This document shows, in pieces, positions 1-8,070 of a stretch of 64,000 nt of DNA. The translations under genes were made by a program, and so were the position numbers. The notes beneath the pieces are model-generated. The model did no database searches. It saw nothing but the letters and a program-made list of their open reading frames with translations, and was not told the origin of the DNA. Numbering within the stretch: the stretch's first letter is position 1; every line of letters begins with the position of its first letter. The stretch covers positions 684,501-748,500 of the forward strand of contig NZ_JADBEG010000001.1 in assembly GCF_014873755.1 (NCBI RefSeq), read 5' to 3'. This DNA comes from Amycolatopsis lexingtonensis (GTDB taxonomy: Bacteria > Actinomycetota > Actinomycetes > Mycobacteriales > Pseudonocardiaceae).

Positions 1-360
1 CAGTCGGGGCGGTGCCTCGACGTGAACGACAACAGCATCGCCAACGGCGTCCAGACCCAGCTGTGGGACTGCGCCGCGGGACCGAACCAGACGTGGGTCC
101 CGGCGCGCGGCCAGCTCGTCGTCAACGGCACGAAGTGCTTGGACGCCTACGACAACGGCACCGCCAACGGGACGGCCGTGGTCATCTGGGACTGCACCGG
201 CCAGCGCAACCAGCAATGGGCGCTCAACGCCAACGGCACCATCACCAACGCACTGTCCGGGCTGTGCCTCGACGCGAGCGGTGCCGCCACCGCGAACGGC
301 ACCAAGATCATCCTCTGGACGTGCGGCGGCGGGGCCAACCAGCAGTGGACCCGGCGGTGA
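1..360 (+). CDS. C-terminal ricin B-type lectin domain of a secreted protein (5'-truncated)
   Basis: The reading frame is open from the first base, so only the C-terminal 119 residues are in the window. They form a ricin-type beta-trefoil (CBM13): three subdomains, each with a CLD motif followed about 25-30 residues later by a QxW motif (NQTW, NQQW, NQQW at the very C-terminus). In actinobacteria such domains usually end secreted glycoside hydrolases, proteases or esterases and bind galactose- or xylan-type sugars. The catalytic part lies outside the window, so the enzyme class cannot be told. A short GC hairpin sits over the stop codon. Confidence 0.9.
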   Translation, partial: QSGRCLDVNDNSIANGVQTQLWDCAAGPNQTWVPARGQLVVNGTKCLDAYDNGTANGTAVVIWDCTGQRNQQWALNANGTITNALSGLCLDASGAATANGTKIILWTCGGGANQQWTRR

Positions 361-369
361 GTACGCCGG
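351..369 (+). terminator. short GC hairpin at the end of the lectin gene
   Basis: CCGGCG at 351-356 pairs with CGCCGG at 364-369 around a 7-nt loop, spanning the stop codon. It has no T-tract, as usual for actinobacterial terminators. The stem is short, so the call is weak. Confidence 0.3.
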
Positions 370-401
370 ACCCGACTACCGCCAGTTGAACGGACAGCGG
401 C

Positions 402-1502
402 TCAGCGGAGGTACCGGGCGAAGAAGGCGCTCAACACCGCGCGCTGGGTGGCCAGGCTGCGGCCGGGGTCGATCGTGCCGACGTACGGCGCGATCGACCC
501 CGGGTCGAGCCCGAGCCGGGGGAGGAACACCTGGTAGTCGGTGTAGCTGAAGTGCTCGCCGTCGGGCAGGTGGTGCTGGCGGACCGGTCCGTGCTGGTGG
601 CTCAGGAACTCCTGCCAGGAACCGTCGGACGCGGCGCTGTGATTGCCCGCGCTCATCAGGAGGAACGGCCGGTCGAGTCCTTCGGTGGCCACCCGGCCGT
701 AGTCGCGGGCCGACTGGGAATAGGCCATGCTGCCGTCGAGGTCGGCGCCCGCGTCGAGGCGCCGGTCGGACACCATCGTTTCGCCGGTGGTGAAGCCGCC
801 GCCGGAGTGGCCGAACATGCCGGTCCGCGAGAGGTCGAGGGAAAGCCTCGGCAGCTCCCGGTGCTCGGCGTCGGGATTCCCGCCCCGGGCCAGGGTTTCC
901 AGCGAATCGAGGACGAACCGGGTGTCGGCCACCCGGGTGGCGATGAGCCGCTTGCCCGCGTCCGGGCCGGACGGCAGCACCCGCCGTTCGACGCGGCCGC
1001 CGGGGAACTCCACGGCCGCCGGTTCGTGCGTGTGGTCGATCGCCACCGTCACGTAGCCCTCGCTCGTGAGCTGTTCGAGCAGCGCCGTCCCCACCGAGCG
1101 CGGGTACTTCGCGCTGGGCGAATAGAGCACGACCGGCCGCGGTCCGCCGGCCGCGGGAGCGCCGGTGCGGGCGTGCGTGGGGAAGGTGTAGTCGAGCCGG
1201 TCCGCCGGAATGCCCAGCAGGCGCGCGTCTTCTTCGGCAATCGGCCCGGCGGCACCGGGCGTGAGGTAGGGCGCCGGTGCGCCACCCGGTCGGGCGGGGT
1301 ACCGCACGGTGACCATCAGCTCCCGGGTCGTGCCCGCGACCCACGGGTCCGGCCGGGCGTGGTCGACGAGGTGCAGCTCGGTGCTGCCGACGGCGTACGG
1401 GCCGGTGGGCGCGGGCAGCCGGAGCGGCGTAGCGGCCGTGGCGGCGGGGACAGCGGTCAGGAGAAGGGCGCCGGTGACCCCGGCGGCGAGTACTTTTCGC
1501 AT
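402..1502 (-). CDS. secreted alpha/beta hydrolase, PAF-acetylhydrolase-like lipase/esterase
   Basis: A 366-residue protein with a Sec signal peptide (MRK, then a hydrophobic stretch ending near ATAATP, about residue 25). The mature part resembles the platelet-activating-factor acetylhydrolase / chlorophyllase-like alpha/beta hydrolases of actinobacteria. These cleave short-chain esters or oxidised phospholipids outside the cell. The nucleophile elbow is FGHSGGG around residue 233. A likely catalytic His is in the DGEHFSYTDY segment near residue 317, and the acid follows GADLDGSM. The family is confident, the substrate is not known. It stands alone, tail to tail with the lectin gene. The ATG start gives a complete signal peptide. 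Confidence 0.85.
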   Translation of the reverse strand: MRKVLAAGVTGALLLTAVPAATAATPLRLPAPTGPYAVGSTELHLVDHARPDPWVAGTTRELMVTVRYPARPGGAPAPYLTPGAAGPIAEEDARLLGIPADRLDYTFPTHARTGAPAAGGPRPVVLYSPSAKYPRSVGTALLEQLTSEGYVTVAIDHTHEPAAVEFPGGRVERRVLPSGPDAGKRLIATRVADTRFVLDSLETLARGGNPDAEHRELPRLSLDLSRTGMFGHSGGGFTTGETMVSDRRLDAGADLDGSMAYSQSARDYGRVATEGLDRPFLLMSAGNHSAASDGSWQEFLSHQHGPVRQHHLPDGEHFSYTDYQVFLPRLGLDPGSIAPYVGTIDPGRSLATQRAVLSAFFARYLR

Positions 1503-1563
1503 CCTTTGACCGTATTGCCGGGCTCGGCGCCGGACATCGGGATGATCACCGAGAACGACCCCG

Positions 1564-2631
1564 TCAGGGACCCGTCCAGTGGGCGGTCGGCAACGCGGGT
1601 ACGCGGTGGCCGCGGTGGCCGGTCATCTCCCGGCCGGCGACGAGCGCGTTGAGCACCGCTTCCTCGACCGCCTGCACGACCGCTTCGAAGAACGGGTCGA
1701 TCCGGCCCCACGGCACGAACCGGAGGTGCTCGTACTCGGCTTCGGCGGTGCGGGGGAAAGCGCTCGTCAGCGCGCCGGGGTTCGCCGTGCTGAAGGCGAG
1801 GAACAGGTCGCCCGAGAAGTGCGATCCGGTCGTGCCGGTGCGGGCCAGCCCGAGCGGGACCCGCCGGGCGAGCGCCGTGCACTGCCCCGGCAGCAGGGGC
1901 GCGTCCGTCCCGACGACGACGATCACCGAGCCCGCGCCGGGCGGTGCCGGGGCCCAGTCCGCCATCGGGTCGTCCGCCGCCAGCAGCGGGCCCACGGCTT
2001 CCCCGGCGACGGTGAGCTCGCGGCGGCTGCCGAAGTTCGCTTGCACCAGCACGCCCACGGTGTACTCGTCGGAGCCGTACTCGACGAGCCGGGACGCCGT
2101 GCCAGTGCCGCCCTTGAAGCCATAGCAGGTCATCCCCGTGCCGCCGCCGACGGAACCCTCTTCCAGCGCGCCGCCGCGCGCCGCGTCGAGCGCCGCGCCC
2201 GCGTGTCCACTGTGGATCGTCGGGGCGTTGATGTCGTTGAGGTAGCCGTCCCAGGTCTCGGCGACCACCGGCAGGAGCCACTCGGCCGCGACGTCGGGCC
2301 GCTCGCGGACCACCCAGTCGATCACGCCCCGGTGGCACGGCCCGACGGCGTGGGTATTGGTGATCAGCACCGGCAAGGCCAGTGAACCGGTCTCGGCGAG
2401 CCAGGCGGTGCCGGTCATCTCGCCGTTGCCGTTCAAGGAGAACGTCCCGGCCGCGCACGGCACGGCGAAGTCCGCGCGGCCGCGGGGGAGGATCGCGGTG
2501 ACGCCGGTGCGCACCGACTCGCCCTCGACCAGCGTCGTATAGCCGACTTCGACGCCCGGGACGTCGGTGAGCGCGTTGCGCGTGCCGGGCCGGCCGGGCA
2601 GCCTGATGCCGAGGTCGCGCGCCCGGGTCAT
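1564..2631 (-). CDS. P1 family (S58, DmpA/BapA-like) peptidase
   Basis: A 355-residue Ntn-type hydrolase of the DmpA family: L-aminopeptidase/D-esterase or beta-peptidyl aminopeptidase. These proteins cleave themselves into two chains and use the new N-terminal Ser as nucleophile. Visible hallmarks are the N-terminal LTDVPGVEVGY, the NGNGEMTG loop, the INAPTIHSG segment, the glycine-rich GSVGGGTGMTCYGFKGG region and GSHFSGDLFLAFST, which should hold the autoproteolytic Ser. The ATG overlaps the stop of the upstream tetR by ATGA, so the two are translationally coupled. The longer upstream-open frame is only the shadow of tetR. With the divergent APC permease it suggests uptake and hydrolysis of an amino-acid amide or small peptide (inference). 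Confidence 0.88.
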   Translation of the reverse strand: MTRARDLGIRLPGRPGTRNALTDVPGVEVGYTTLVEGESVRTGVTAILPRGRADFAVPCAAGTFSLNGNGEMTGTAWLAETGSLALPVLITNTHAVGPCHRGVIDWVVRERPDVAAEWLLPVVAETWDGYLNDINAPTIHSGHAGAALDAARGGALEEGSVGGGTGMTCYGFKGGTGTASRLVEYGSDEYTVGVLVQANFGSRRELTVAGEAVGPLLAADDPMADWAPAPPGAGSVIVVVGTDAPLLPGQCTALARRVPLGLARTGTTGSHFSGDLFLAFSTANPGALTSAFPRTAEAEYEHLRFVPWGRIDPFFEAVVQAVEEAVLNALVAGREMTGHRGHRVPALPTAHWTGP

Positions 2632-3230
2632 GCCAGCTCCGCCAGGCCGCAGGCGGTGCGGGCGAAGGAAAGCAGCATCGCTTCGGCGGTGGCCCGGTCC
2701 ACCGTGGGCACAGCCTGGGTGAGGTGCAGGCCGTAGCCGTCCTCGAGGGCGACGAGGTTCCGCGCGATCGCGACCGGCTCGGCGGTGAGCGAGAATTCGC
2801 CGGTCGCCGCCCCGGCTTCGAGGATGCCGGTGTAGATCCGCACCTGCCGCTCGAACAGCGCGACGTGCCGGGCGGCGTACGCGGGGTCGCGGCGGGCGAT
2901 CGTGCCGAGTTCGTAGAGCAGCACGCACAGCTCGTCGGACGGCCCGGTGGGCAGGCCGCCGCGGATCGTGGCGAGCAGCCGGTCCCGCGGGGTTCCGCCG
3001 CGGGCGGCGTCCTCCCGCTGGGCGCAGAACCGCTCGACGGCTTCCTGCTGCACCTCCCGCAGCAGGTCGGTCAGGGTGGGGAAGTAGTAGAGCACCGAGC
3101 CCGAGGACAGGCCGGCGCCGTCGGCGATGTCCCGCAGCCGCAGGTTGAGGACCCCGCGCTCGACGACGGCGCGGCGCGCCACCGCGATCAGCTCGGCCCG
3201 CCGCTCGGGGGCCCTGCTCGGTCGTGCCAT
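2628..3230 (-). CDS. TetR family transcriptional regulator
   Basis: A 200-residue TetR repressor. The N-terminal HTH includes LRLRDIADGAGLSSGSVLYYFPTLTDLL, seen here as AGLSSGSVLYYFP, typical of the second and third helices. The C-terminal half is a ligand-binding helical domain. The start at 3230 (MARPSRAP) was preferred over an in-frame ATG at 3266 because the basic N-terminus directly precedes the first helix. It is the first gene of an ATGA-coupled pair with the P1 peptidase and is divergent from the APC permease, so it probably represses both. Candidate operators lie in the 120-bp gap. Confidence 0.85.
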   Translation of the reverse strand: MARPSRAPERRAELIAVARRAVVERGVLNLRLRDIADGAGLSSGSVLYYFPTLTDLLREVQQEAVERFCAQREDAARGGTPRDRLLATIRGGLPTGPSDELCVLLYELGTIARRDPAYAARHVALFERQVRIYTGILEAGAATGEFSLTAEPVAIARNLVALEDGYGLHLTQAVPTVDRATAEAMLLSFARTACGLAELA

Positions 3231-3241
3231 GCGCCCCATTG

Positions 3242-3333
3242 TTCGAACGAGCTTCGAAAAAAGCAAGTACTTGACTATCCGGCTTCGCAGGTTTTTGATG
3301 CGTGCTCACTCGGTTTTTCGAAGGAGCTTCAGA
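3242..3333 (+). promoter_or_regulatory. divergent promoter with two candidate TetR sites upstream of the APC permease
   Basis: Two related 17-mers, TTCGAACGAGCTTCGAA at 3242-3258 and TTCGAAGGAGCTTCAGA at 3317-3333, share TTCGAA-n-GAGCTTC in direct orientation. Between them lies a promoter-like pair, TTGACT (3271-3276) and TTTGAT (3294-3299), 17 bp apart and pointing at the permease start at 3351. The arrangement fits repression by the adjacent TetR. Binding is inference. Confidence 0.5.
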
Positions 3334-3350
3334 GAACTGGAGGCCCGCTC

Positions 3351-4733
3351 GTGACCACCCCCGCCCTGCGCCGCGGCCTGCGCACCCTCGGCACCCTGCT
3401 CATCACGCTCTCGGCGATCAGCCCCGCGTCCTCGGTGTTCATCATCGCGCCGGGCGTGCTCACCGGCGCCGGGACCGGCGCGTTCTTCAGCTTCGCGGCC
3501 GCGGCGGTGGTCGGCGTGTTCATGGCGTTCGTCTACGCCGAACTCGCGTCGGCGTTCCCGGTGGCCGGCGGCGAATACGCGATCGTGGCCCGCACGCTGG
3601 GCCGGCTGCCCGGGTTCGCCGTGCTGGGGCTGATGATCGTCACGCAGGTGCTGATCGTCGCGGTGATCGCGCTCGGCGTCGGGACCTACCTGGGCGTGCT
3701 GTTCCCCGGCCTGCCCGGGCCGGCGGTCGCGGCCGCGACGTGCCTGCTGGCGGCCGTCGTCGGGATCTTCGACATCAAGCTGAACGCGTGGGTGACCGGC
3801 GTCTTCCTGGCCATCGAGATCCTGGCGCTGGTCGTGGTCAGCGCACTCGGGCTGCTCCACCCGGCCCGCCCGCTCACCGACCTGCTCGCCCACCCGGTCG
3901 CGGCCGGCGGCGGCCCGGCGACGATCGGCGCCATCGCGATCGCGACGTCGGTGGCGATGTTCGCCTACAACGGCTACGGCTCGGCGGTGTACTTCGGCGA
4001 GGAGACCCAGGACGCGTCCCGCGGCATCGCCCGCGCGATCCTCCTGGCACTGGCGATCACCGTGGTCGCCGAGCTGGTCCCGGTCACGGCGGTCCTGCTG
4101 GGCGCGCCGGACCTGACCGCGCTGTTCGGCTCGGAGAACATGCTGTCGGCGTTCATCACCGCCCGCGGCGGCGGCACGCTCGACACGGCGCTCAGCCTGG
4201 CGGTCGCGCTCGCGATCGTGAACGCGGTGCTCGCGATCGTGCTGATCAGCTCCCGCCTGGTCTTCAGCAGCGGCCGCGACCGCGCCTGGCCGGGTGCGGT
4301 CAACTGCGCCCTCGCGGCGGTCCACCCCCGCTTCGGCACCCCGTGGGTGGCGACGGCCGGCACCGGGATCGTGGCCGCGGCGCTGTGTTTCGTGGACCCC
4401 CAGCTGCTGCTCGTCGTGACGAGCACGTCGATCGTGGTGGTGTACGCGGCTCTGTGCCTGGGCGCGATCATCGGCCGCCGCACCGGCTCGACAGCGCACG
4501 CGCAGTACCGCATGCCGTGGTTCCCGGTGGCCCCGGTGCTCGCGCTGGCGGTGCTGGTTTTCGTGGCGTACCAGAACATCCTGGACCCGGCGGTCGGCCG
4601 GCCGAGCCTGCTCGTGACGGCGGGGATCGTGGTGCTGGCGACGGGGTACTACGCGCTGGTGCTGCGCCGCCGTGGCGGGTGGGAGCTGGCCGATCCGGTG
4701 GCGGAAACTCCCCGTTCCCGGACAAATAGGTGA
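3351..4733 (+). CDS. APC superfamily amino acid permease
   Basis: A 460-residue, about 12-helix transporter of the amino acid/polyamine/organocation superfamily. The first helix carries the TLLITLSAISPASSVFIIAPG signature (substrate-site bend, seen as SAISPASSVF), followed by AGGEYAIVARTLGRLPGF-type loop sequence (VAGGEYAIVARTLGR). It also has the NGYGSAVYFGEET segment of helix 6-7. The GTG start has a GGAGG Shine-Dalgarno 7 nt upstream. An ATG much farther upstream in the same frame would overlap tetR and is rejected. It is divergent from tetR and the P1 peptidase, so it probably imports the substrate or product of that peptidase. Confidence 0.88.
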   Translation: MTTPALRRGLRTLGTLLITLSAISPASSVFIIAPGVLTGAGTGAFFSFAAAAVVGVFMAFVYAELASAFPVAGGEYAIVARTLGRLPGFAVLGLMIVTQVLIVAVIALGVGTYLGVLFPGLPGPAVAAATCLLAAVVGIFDIKLNAWVTGVFLAIEILALVVVSALGLLHPARPLTDLLAHPVAAGGGPATIGAIAIATSVAMFAYNGYGSAVYFGEETQDASRGIARAILLALAITVVAELVPVTAVLLGAPDLTALFGSENMLSAFITARGGGTLDTALSLAVALAIVNAVLAIVLISSRLVFSSGRDRAWPGAVNCALAAVHPRFGTPWVATAGTGIVAAALCFVDPQLLLVVTSTSIVVVYAALCLGAIIGRRTGSTAHAQYRMPWFPVAPVLALAVLVFVAYQNILDPAVGRPSLLVTAGIVVLATGYYALVLRRRGGWELADPVAETPRSRTNR

Positions 4734-4833
4734 CAAATCGCGGGTAACGGGATCCTGTAACAGGCCCAGTGCGTTGCACGACTAGCGGAGGCGATATCCG
4801 GGAAACGAAACGCACGACGCACCGAGGTTGCGC

Positions 4834-6516
4834 ATGGACGAAGGTTCCCCGTCGAGAATGCTCGACCCCGACCTGTTCGACCGGGGCGACATCTTCTGCT
4901 TCGACACGCAACCGTACCTGGGAGAACTGTTCGAAACCGTCCGGGCGCGCAAGAAGCCGCTGACCGTCGTCGTCGGTGCCGGGGTGTCGATGAACTCCAG
5001 CCTGCCGTCCTGGCGGGAACTCATCGACCGGATGACGAACGAGATCGAGAACTCGAGCACGAAGATGATCGCGTTGCGCGACAGTTCCGATCTGATGCGG
5101 AAAGCCGAGATCGTCCTGCAGATCCTAAAAGACAGCGGTGACGATCTCGAAGACCACGAGTTCATCCGGCGGGCGCTCTATTCCGATTCGCACGTCACGC
5201 CGGGAGTGCTGGCGGAGTCGATCGCGCGGCTGGTCTGCGCGAACCGGAAGTACGCCCGCAAGCGGGCCCGGCTGCTGACGACGAACTTCGACGAGATCCT
5301 CGAAGCGGCGTTGAGCGCGTACTTCGCCGAAGACGAGGTGAAGTCGTTCTCGCTCGAACTGGGCGGCAGTTCCGCGTGGACGGACTGGGATCGATTCCTC
5401 CGCCGGATCGGCGTGATGCACTTGCACGGCCTGGTCCGCCAGCAGGGCGACCCCGGCGAGCCGATCGTCCTCACCGAGTCCCAGTTCCTGAAGTACGGTG
5501 CGCAGGTACGGGAAGTCATCTCGAACGCGCTCGAGGGTGCCTGCACGATCTTCATCGGGCTGGGCATGTCGGACCCGAACCTCGTCGGCCCGCTCTACGC
5601 GACCGCGGAGGCGAGGCCGCCGCGCTTCTCCCTGGTGGTGCCGCCCGGCGTCGACGGGGTCACCACGACCGAGGCCGCTCGCTACGCCATCAACTCGGCT
5701 CGCTACCTCGAGGACAAGCTGGGCCTCAGGCCGATCTTCCTGAAGTCCTACTCGCAGCTGAACCAGGTCATCTCGGATCTCGCGCTCGCCGTCGTGGAAC
5801 CGCGGCGGTACCGGCTCGAGGTGAAGAGCGACGCCTCACTCGTCTACCGCCGGCGGCTCACCCGGGCGCTGGACGACTGCTACGCGGGGGTCGGCTGCGA
5901 GAAATCCGTCGAGATCCCCACCGGGCAAGCCGCCGAAGAACTCACGACCCGGTTGCACCGGGCGCTGGAAATCGAGGACGGCCCGCTTCCCGTCTTGCGG
6001 GAACTCGCGCTGCGGTACGACCATCCGCTCGGCGGCGCGGGCGAGAACTTCGGCCTGTTCCTGTGGCTGCGCAGCCGGGAGCTCGAAGACCGGCGGCACC
6101 GCTACATCCTCAACCTCGTGGGGACGTCGGTGTACGCGCACCGCGAAGACTGGTCGCTGCGCCACCACGTGAAAATCAGCCGGGAAACGGAGTTCGCGGC
6201 CGCGCAAGCGGTTTTCACCGGCATCGTGCAGGCGACGAACCTCACGCCGACCCCGATCGCCCAGATCTGGCGGGGGATTTTCGCGATGCCCATCCTCATG
6301 TCCGGGATCGGCAGCGACCGGATGATCGGGGCCGGCCCAGCCGACGTCCTGACGGTGGGTGCCATCACGCTCAACTCGACGTTCGTCATCACGACCAACG
6401 GCGAGCCGGTGCCGCCCGGGGATCTGTCGTTGATCAGCAAGCTGGACTCGGCGGACAAGAACCTGCTGCTCGAGAGCCTGGACAAGGCCGCGCAGTACGC
6501 GATCCACCCGAGCTGA
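4834..6516 (+). CDS. SIR2-domain protein with C-terminal GAF-like region; candidate defence NADase
   Basis: A 560-residue protein. Residues about 43-260 form a SIR2-like Rossmann domain: VVVGAGVS near 45-52, LPSW, TNFDEIL near 150-156, catalytic-type HLHG near 196-199, and IFIGLGMSDPN near 239-249. This is the SIR2_2/ThsA-type layout found in NAD-depleting phage-defence effectors, not in classical deacetylases: the zinc cysteines are absent. After a linker, about residues 390-530 read like a GAF-type sensor (IWRGIFAMPI, then VLTVGAITLNST), which is my inference from pattern. Start chosen at ATG 4834 with GAGG 6 nt upstream. It stands alone, with no cyclase or STING/SLOG gene next to it. An 11-bp palindrome CCTGTAACAGG at 4754-4764 lies upstream. 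Function as NADase is family-based, not shown. Confidence 0.75.
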   Translation: MDEGSPSRMLDPDLFDRGDIFCFDTQPYLGELFETVRARKKPLTVVVGAGVSMNSSLPSWRELIDRMTNEIENSSTKMIALRDSSDLMRKAEIVLQILKDSGDDLEDHEFIRRALYSDSHVTPGVLAESIARLVCANRKYARKRARLLTTNFDEILEAALSAYFAEDEVKSFSLELGGSSAWTDWDRFLRRIGVMHLHGLVRQQGDPGEPIVLTESQFLKYGAQVREVISNALEGACTIFIGLGMSDPNLVGPLYATAEARPPRFSLVVPPGVDGVTTTEAARYAINSARYLEDKLGLRPIFLKSYSQLNQVISDLALAVVEPRRYRLEVKSDASLVYRRRLTRALDDCYAGVGCEKSVEIPTGQAAEELTTRLHRALEIEDGPLPVLRELALRYDHPLGGAGENFGLFLWLRSRELEDRRHRYILNLVGTSVYAHREDWSLRHHVKISRETEFAAAQAVFTGIVQATNLTPTPIAQIWRGIFAMPILMSGIGSDRMIGAGPADVLTVGAITLNSTFVITTNGEPVPPGDLSLISKLDSADKNLLLESLDKAAQYAIHPS

Positions 6517-6522
6517 CGCGGG

Positions 6523-6681
6523 TCAGTCCTTTTTGGCGCGCTTGGCCTTGATGACCGGCACCCGGCCGGGCACGGACACGTAGACCGAGTTGCCGACTTT
6601 CCGCTTGGGGGATTGGCCGATGACCGGCTCGCCGCGTTCGGCGGGGGTTTCCCGCTCACGCGCCGCCGCGTCTGTGCTCAT
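6523..6681 (-). CDS. small basic-tailed hypothetical protein (52 aa)
   Basis: A short ORF with an AAGGGG Shine-Dalgarno about 7 nt before ATG 6681. The protein has an acidic, Glu/Arg-rich N-half, a GNSVYVSVPGRVP core and a strongly basic C-terminus KAKRAKKD. I do not recognise it. It lies tail to tail with the SIR2 gene, six bases apart. The 286 bases upstream (6682-6967) hold no gene and include an AT-rich stretch around 6755-6880, probably its promoter. Confidence 0.5.
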   Translation of the reverse strand: MSTDAAARERETPAERGEPVIGQSPKRKVGNSVYVSVPGRVPVIKAKRAKKD

Positions 6682-6967
6682 GGCGTCACCCCTTCGCATC
6701 GGACGACCTCTGCGCGGAGGATGCCACAGGGGTCTGGAGAAGTGGTCGAAAGACACTCTCCGCTACCAACATTACGCCGACCGGGGGTTGATGTCGCTGC
6801 TGTTCGTGTCGAAGCATTCATGCGATCACCTTCCGCATCCAGTCGTGGCAGATCGCGGTTAATATGTTACGGGCAGTAGTGTCGGTGGGCAATCAATCAT
6901 TCCCGAAGTCGCCCGTGCCGGCCGAACCGTTACCGGTGGCGGAGGGCTGATTTTTCACCGGCCCCGG

Positions 6968-7588
6968 TCAGTCCCCGGGCTCGATGACCGCCGGCTCGGC
7001 GAACCCGCACGCCAGCGCCCGCAGCGCCGCGTCGAGGTACACCGTGAGATCCGCGTCCGCCCGGGCCGACCAGCGCTCGTACGCCGCGCGGCAGGTCGCC
7101 AGCACCGCGCGGCCCACCGCCAGCGGGTACAGCGCGTCCGGGGGCTGGCCGGTGCGGGCGCCGACGTACGCGCTGACCGCTCGCTCCCACGCGTCGTAGT
7201 GGCGGGTCGCGCTGGCCGCCAGTTCCGGGACCGAGCTGAGCAGGTGCATCCGCATCCGGAGCTCCGGGACGTCCGCGGCGCGGTAGTGGTTGGCGGCGAT
7301 GACCGCCTCGCGGACCGCGTCCAGGACCGGCAGGCCGGCGTCGGCGGCGGCGAGGTGCTCGGTGATCGTGCCGACCTCCGCGTCGAACTCGTTCCACAGG
7401 ACGTCGGACTTGGCGTCGTAGTAGCGGAAGAACGTGCGCCGGCTGACGCCCGCGGCCGCGGCGATCTCGTCGACCGTCGTCTCGTGGAAGCCGCGCTCGG
7501 TGAACAGGCGCAGCGCGATGACCTCCAGTTCGCGGGCGCTCGTGCCGGGTGGCCTGCCGCGGCGGGCCGCGGGGGTGCGTTGGGTCAT
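6968..7588 (-). CDS. mftR: TetR family mycofactocin system regulator MftR
   Basis: A 206-residue TetR protein. The basic N-terminal segment (TPAARRGRPPGTS) precedes a canonical HTH containing TTVDEIAAAAGVSRRTFFRYY. In mycobacteria MftR sits upstream of mftA and represses the cluster until acyl-CoA or a related ligand binds. Here it is divergent from mftA across a 109-bp gap that holds two matching operator-like sites. Start taken at ATG 7588 (MTQRTPAARRGRP). An in-frame ATG at 7636 would run into the operators. The assignment rests on family and position. Confidence 0.88.
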   Translation of the reverse strand: MTQRTPAARRGRPPGTSARELEVIALRLFTERGFHETTVDEIAAAAGVSRRTFFRYYDAKSDVLWNEFDAEVGTITEHLAAADAGLPVLDAVREAVIAANHYRAADVPELRMRMHLLSSVPELAASATRHYDAWERAVSAYVGARTGQPPDALYPLAVGRAVLATCRAAYERWSARADADLTVYLDAALRALACGFAEPAVIEPGD

Positions 7589-7620
7589 CCGGGTGCCGTT
7601 CCCTTTCCGGGGGTTGTTTC

Positions 7621-7667
7621 CGACACTGCGTGACATTACTCTGCTCGATATTCGTCACTGCGTGTCG
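7621..7667 (+). promoter_or_regulatory. two operator-like sites in the mftR-mftA gap
   Basis: GACACTGCGTGAC (7622-7634) and GTCACTGCGTGTC (7654-7666) are two copies of a near-palindrome around CAC-TGC-GTG, 32 bp centre to centre (about three helical turns). As a pair they also form an inverted repeat. They are the obvious MftR binding sites, controlling both mftR and mftA. Binding is inferred from position and symmetry. Confidence 0.65.
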
Positions 7668-7697
7668 AAAATAAGTCCCCGTGCCGAAGGAGTCACG

Positions 7698-7799
7698 ATG
7701 ACCGAGAAGATCGCCGAAGAGCCCGTCGAGGAGACCCCGGTCGCCGAAGACCTGCTGGTCGAGGAGGTCTCGATCGACGGGATGTGCGGTGTCTACTGA
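7698..7799 (+). CDS. mftA: mycofactocin precursor peptide MftA
   Basis: A 33-residue ribosomal precursor. The acidic leader (TEKIAEEPVEETPVAED) is followed by the invariant C-terminal core IDGMCGVY. MftC acts on the final Val-Tyr: it decarboxylates the Tyr oxidatively and then crosslinks it to Val. MftE then cuts the modified dipeptide away from the leader. A strong GAAGGAG Shine-Dalgarno at 7686-7692 lies 5 nt before the ATG. The gene overlaps mftB by 11 bases. The core identifies it without ambiguity. Confidence 0.97.
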   Translation: MTEKIAEEPVEETPVAEDLLVEEVSIDGMCGVY

Positions 7800-8070
7800 A
7801 CCGTTCGACCTGGACGCGGCCTGGCGGCTCGACAGCCGGGTCGCGATCCGGCCGGAACGGTTCGGGGCGCTGCTGTACCACTTCGGCACGCGTCGCCTGT
7901 CCTTCCTGAAGAGCCCGGCCCTGCTGGCCGTCGTCCGGTCCCTGGACGCGCAGCCGAGCGCCCGCGCCGCCTGCGCCGGTGCCGGGGTGGGGGCGCCCGA
8001 GCTGCCGCGCTACCGCGCCGCGCTGGCCGCACTGGCCGAGTCGCGGATGATCCAGCCGAGGAGTCTCTGA
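7789..8070 (+). CDS. mftB: mycofactocin chaperone MftB (RiPP recognition element)
   Basis: A 93-residue protein with a PqqD-like RRE fold. It binds the MftA leader and presents it to the radical SAM enzyme MftC. Family features seen are the N-terminal WRLDSRVAIRPERFGALLYHF block (as DSRVAIRPERFGALLYHF) and the following TRRLSFLKSPAL, then a helical C-half. The GTG start lies inside the 3' end of mftA, an 11-nt overlap that couples precursor and chaperone translation. Its stop shares one base with the mftC start. Confidence 0.95.
   Translation: MSTEPFDLDAAWRLDSRVAIRPERFGALLYHFGTRRLSFLKSPALLAVVRSLDAQPSARAACAGAGVGAPELPRYRAALAALAESRMIQPRSL

Noticed and set aside
2724..3350. Upstream extension of the APC permease frame
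   Set aside because: It lies antisense to tetR and lacks coding character. A GTG with a good ribosome site at 3351 is the likely start.
4834..6516. Classical Sir2 protein deacetylase
   Set aside because: The zinc-binding cysteines are absent and the motifs match the SIR2_2/defence branch.
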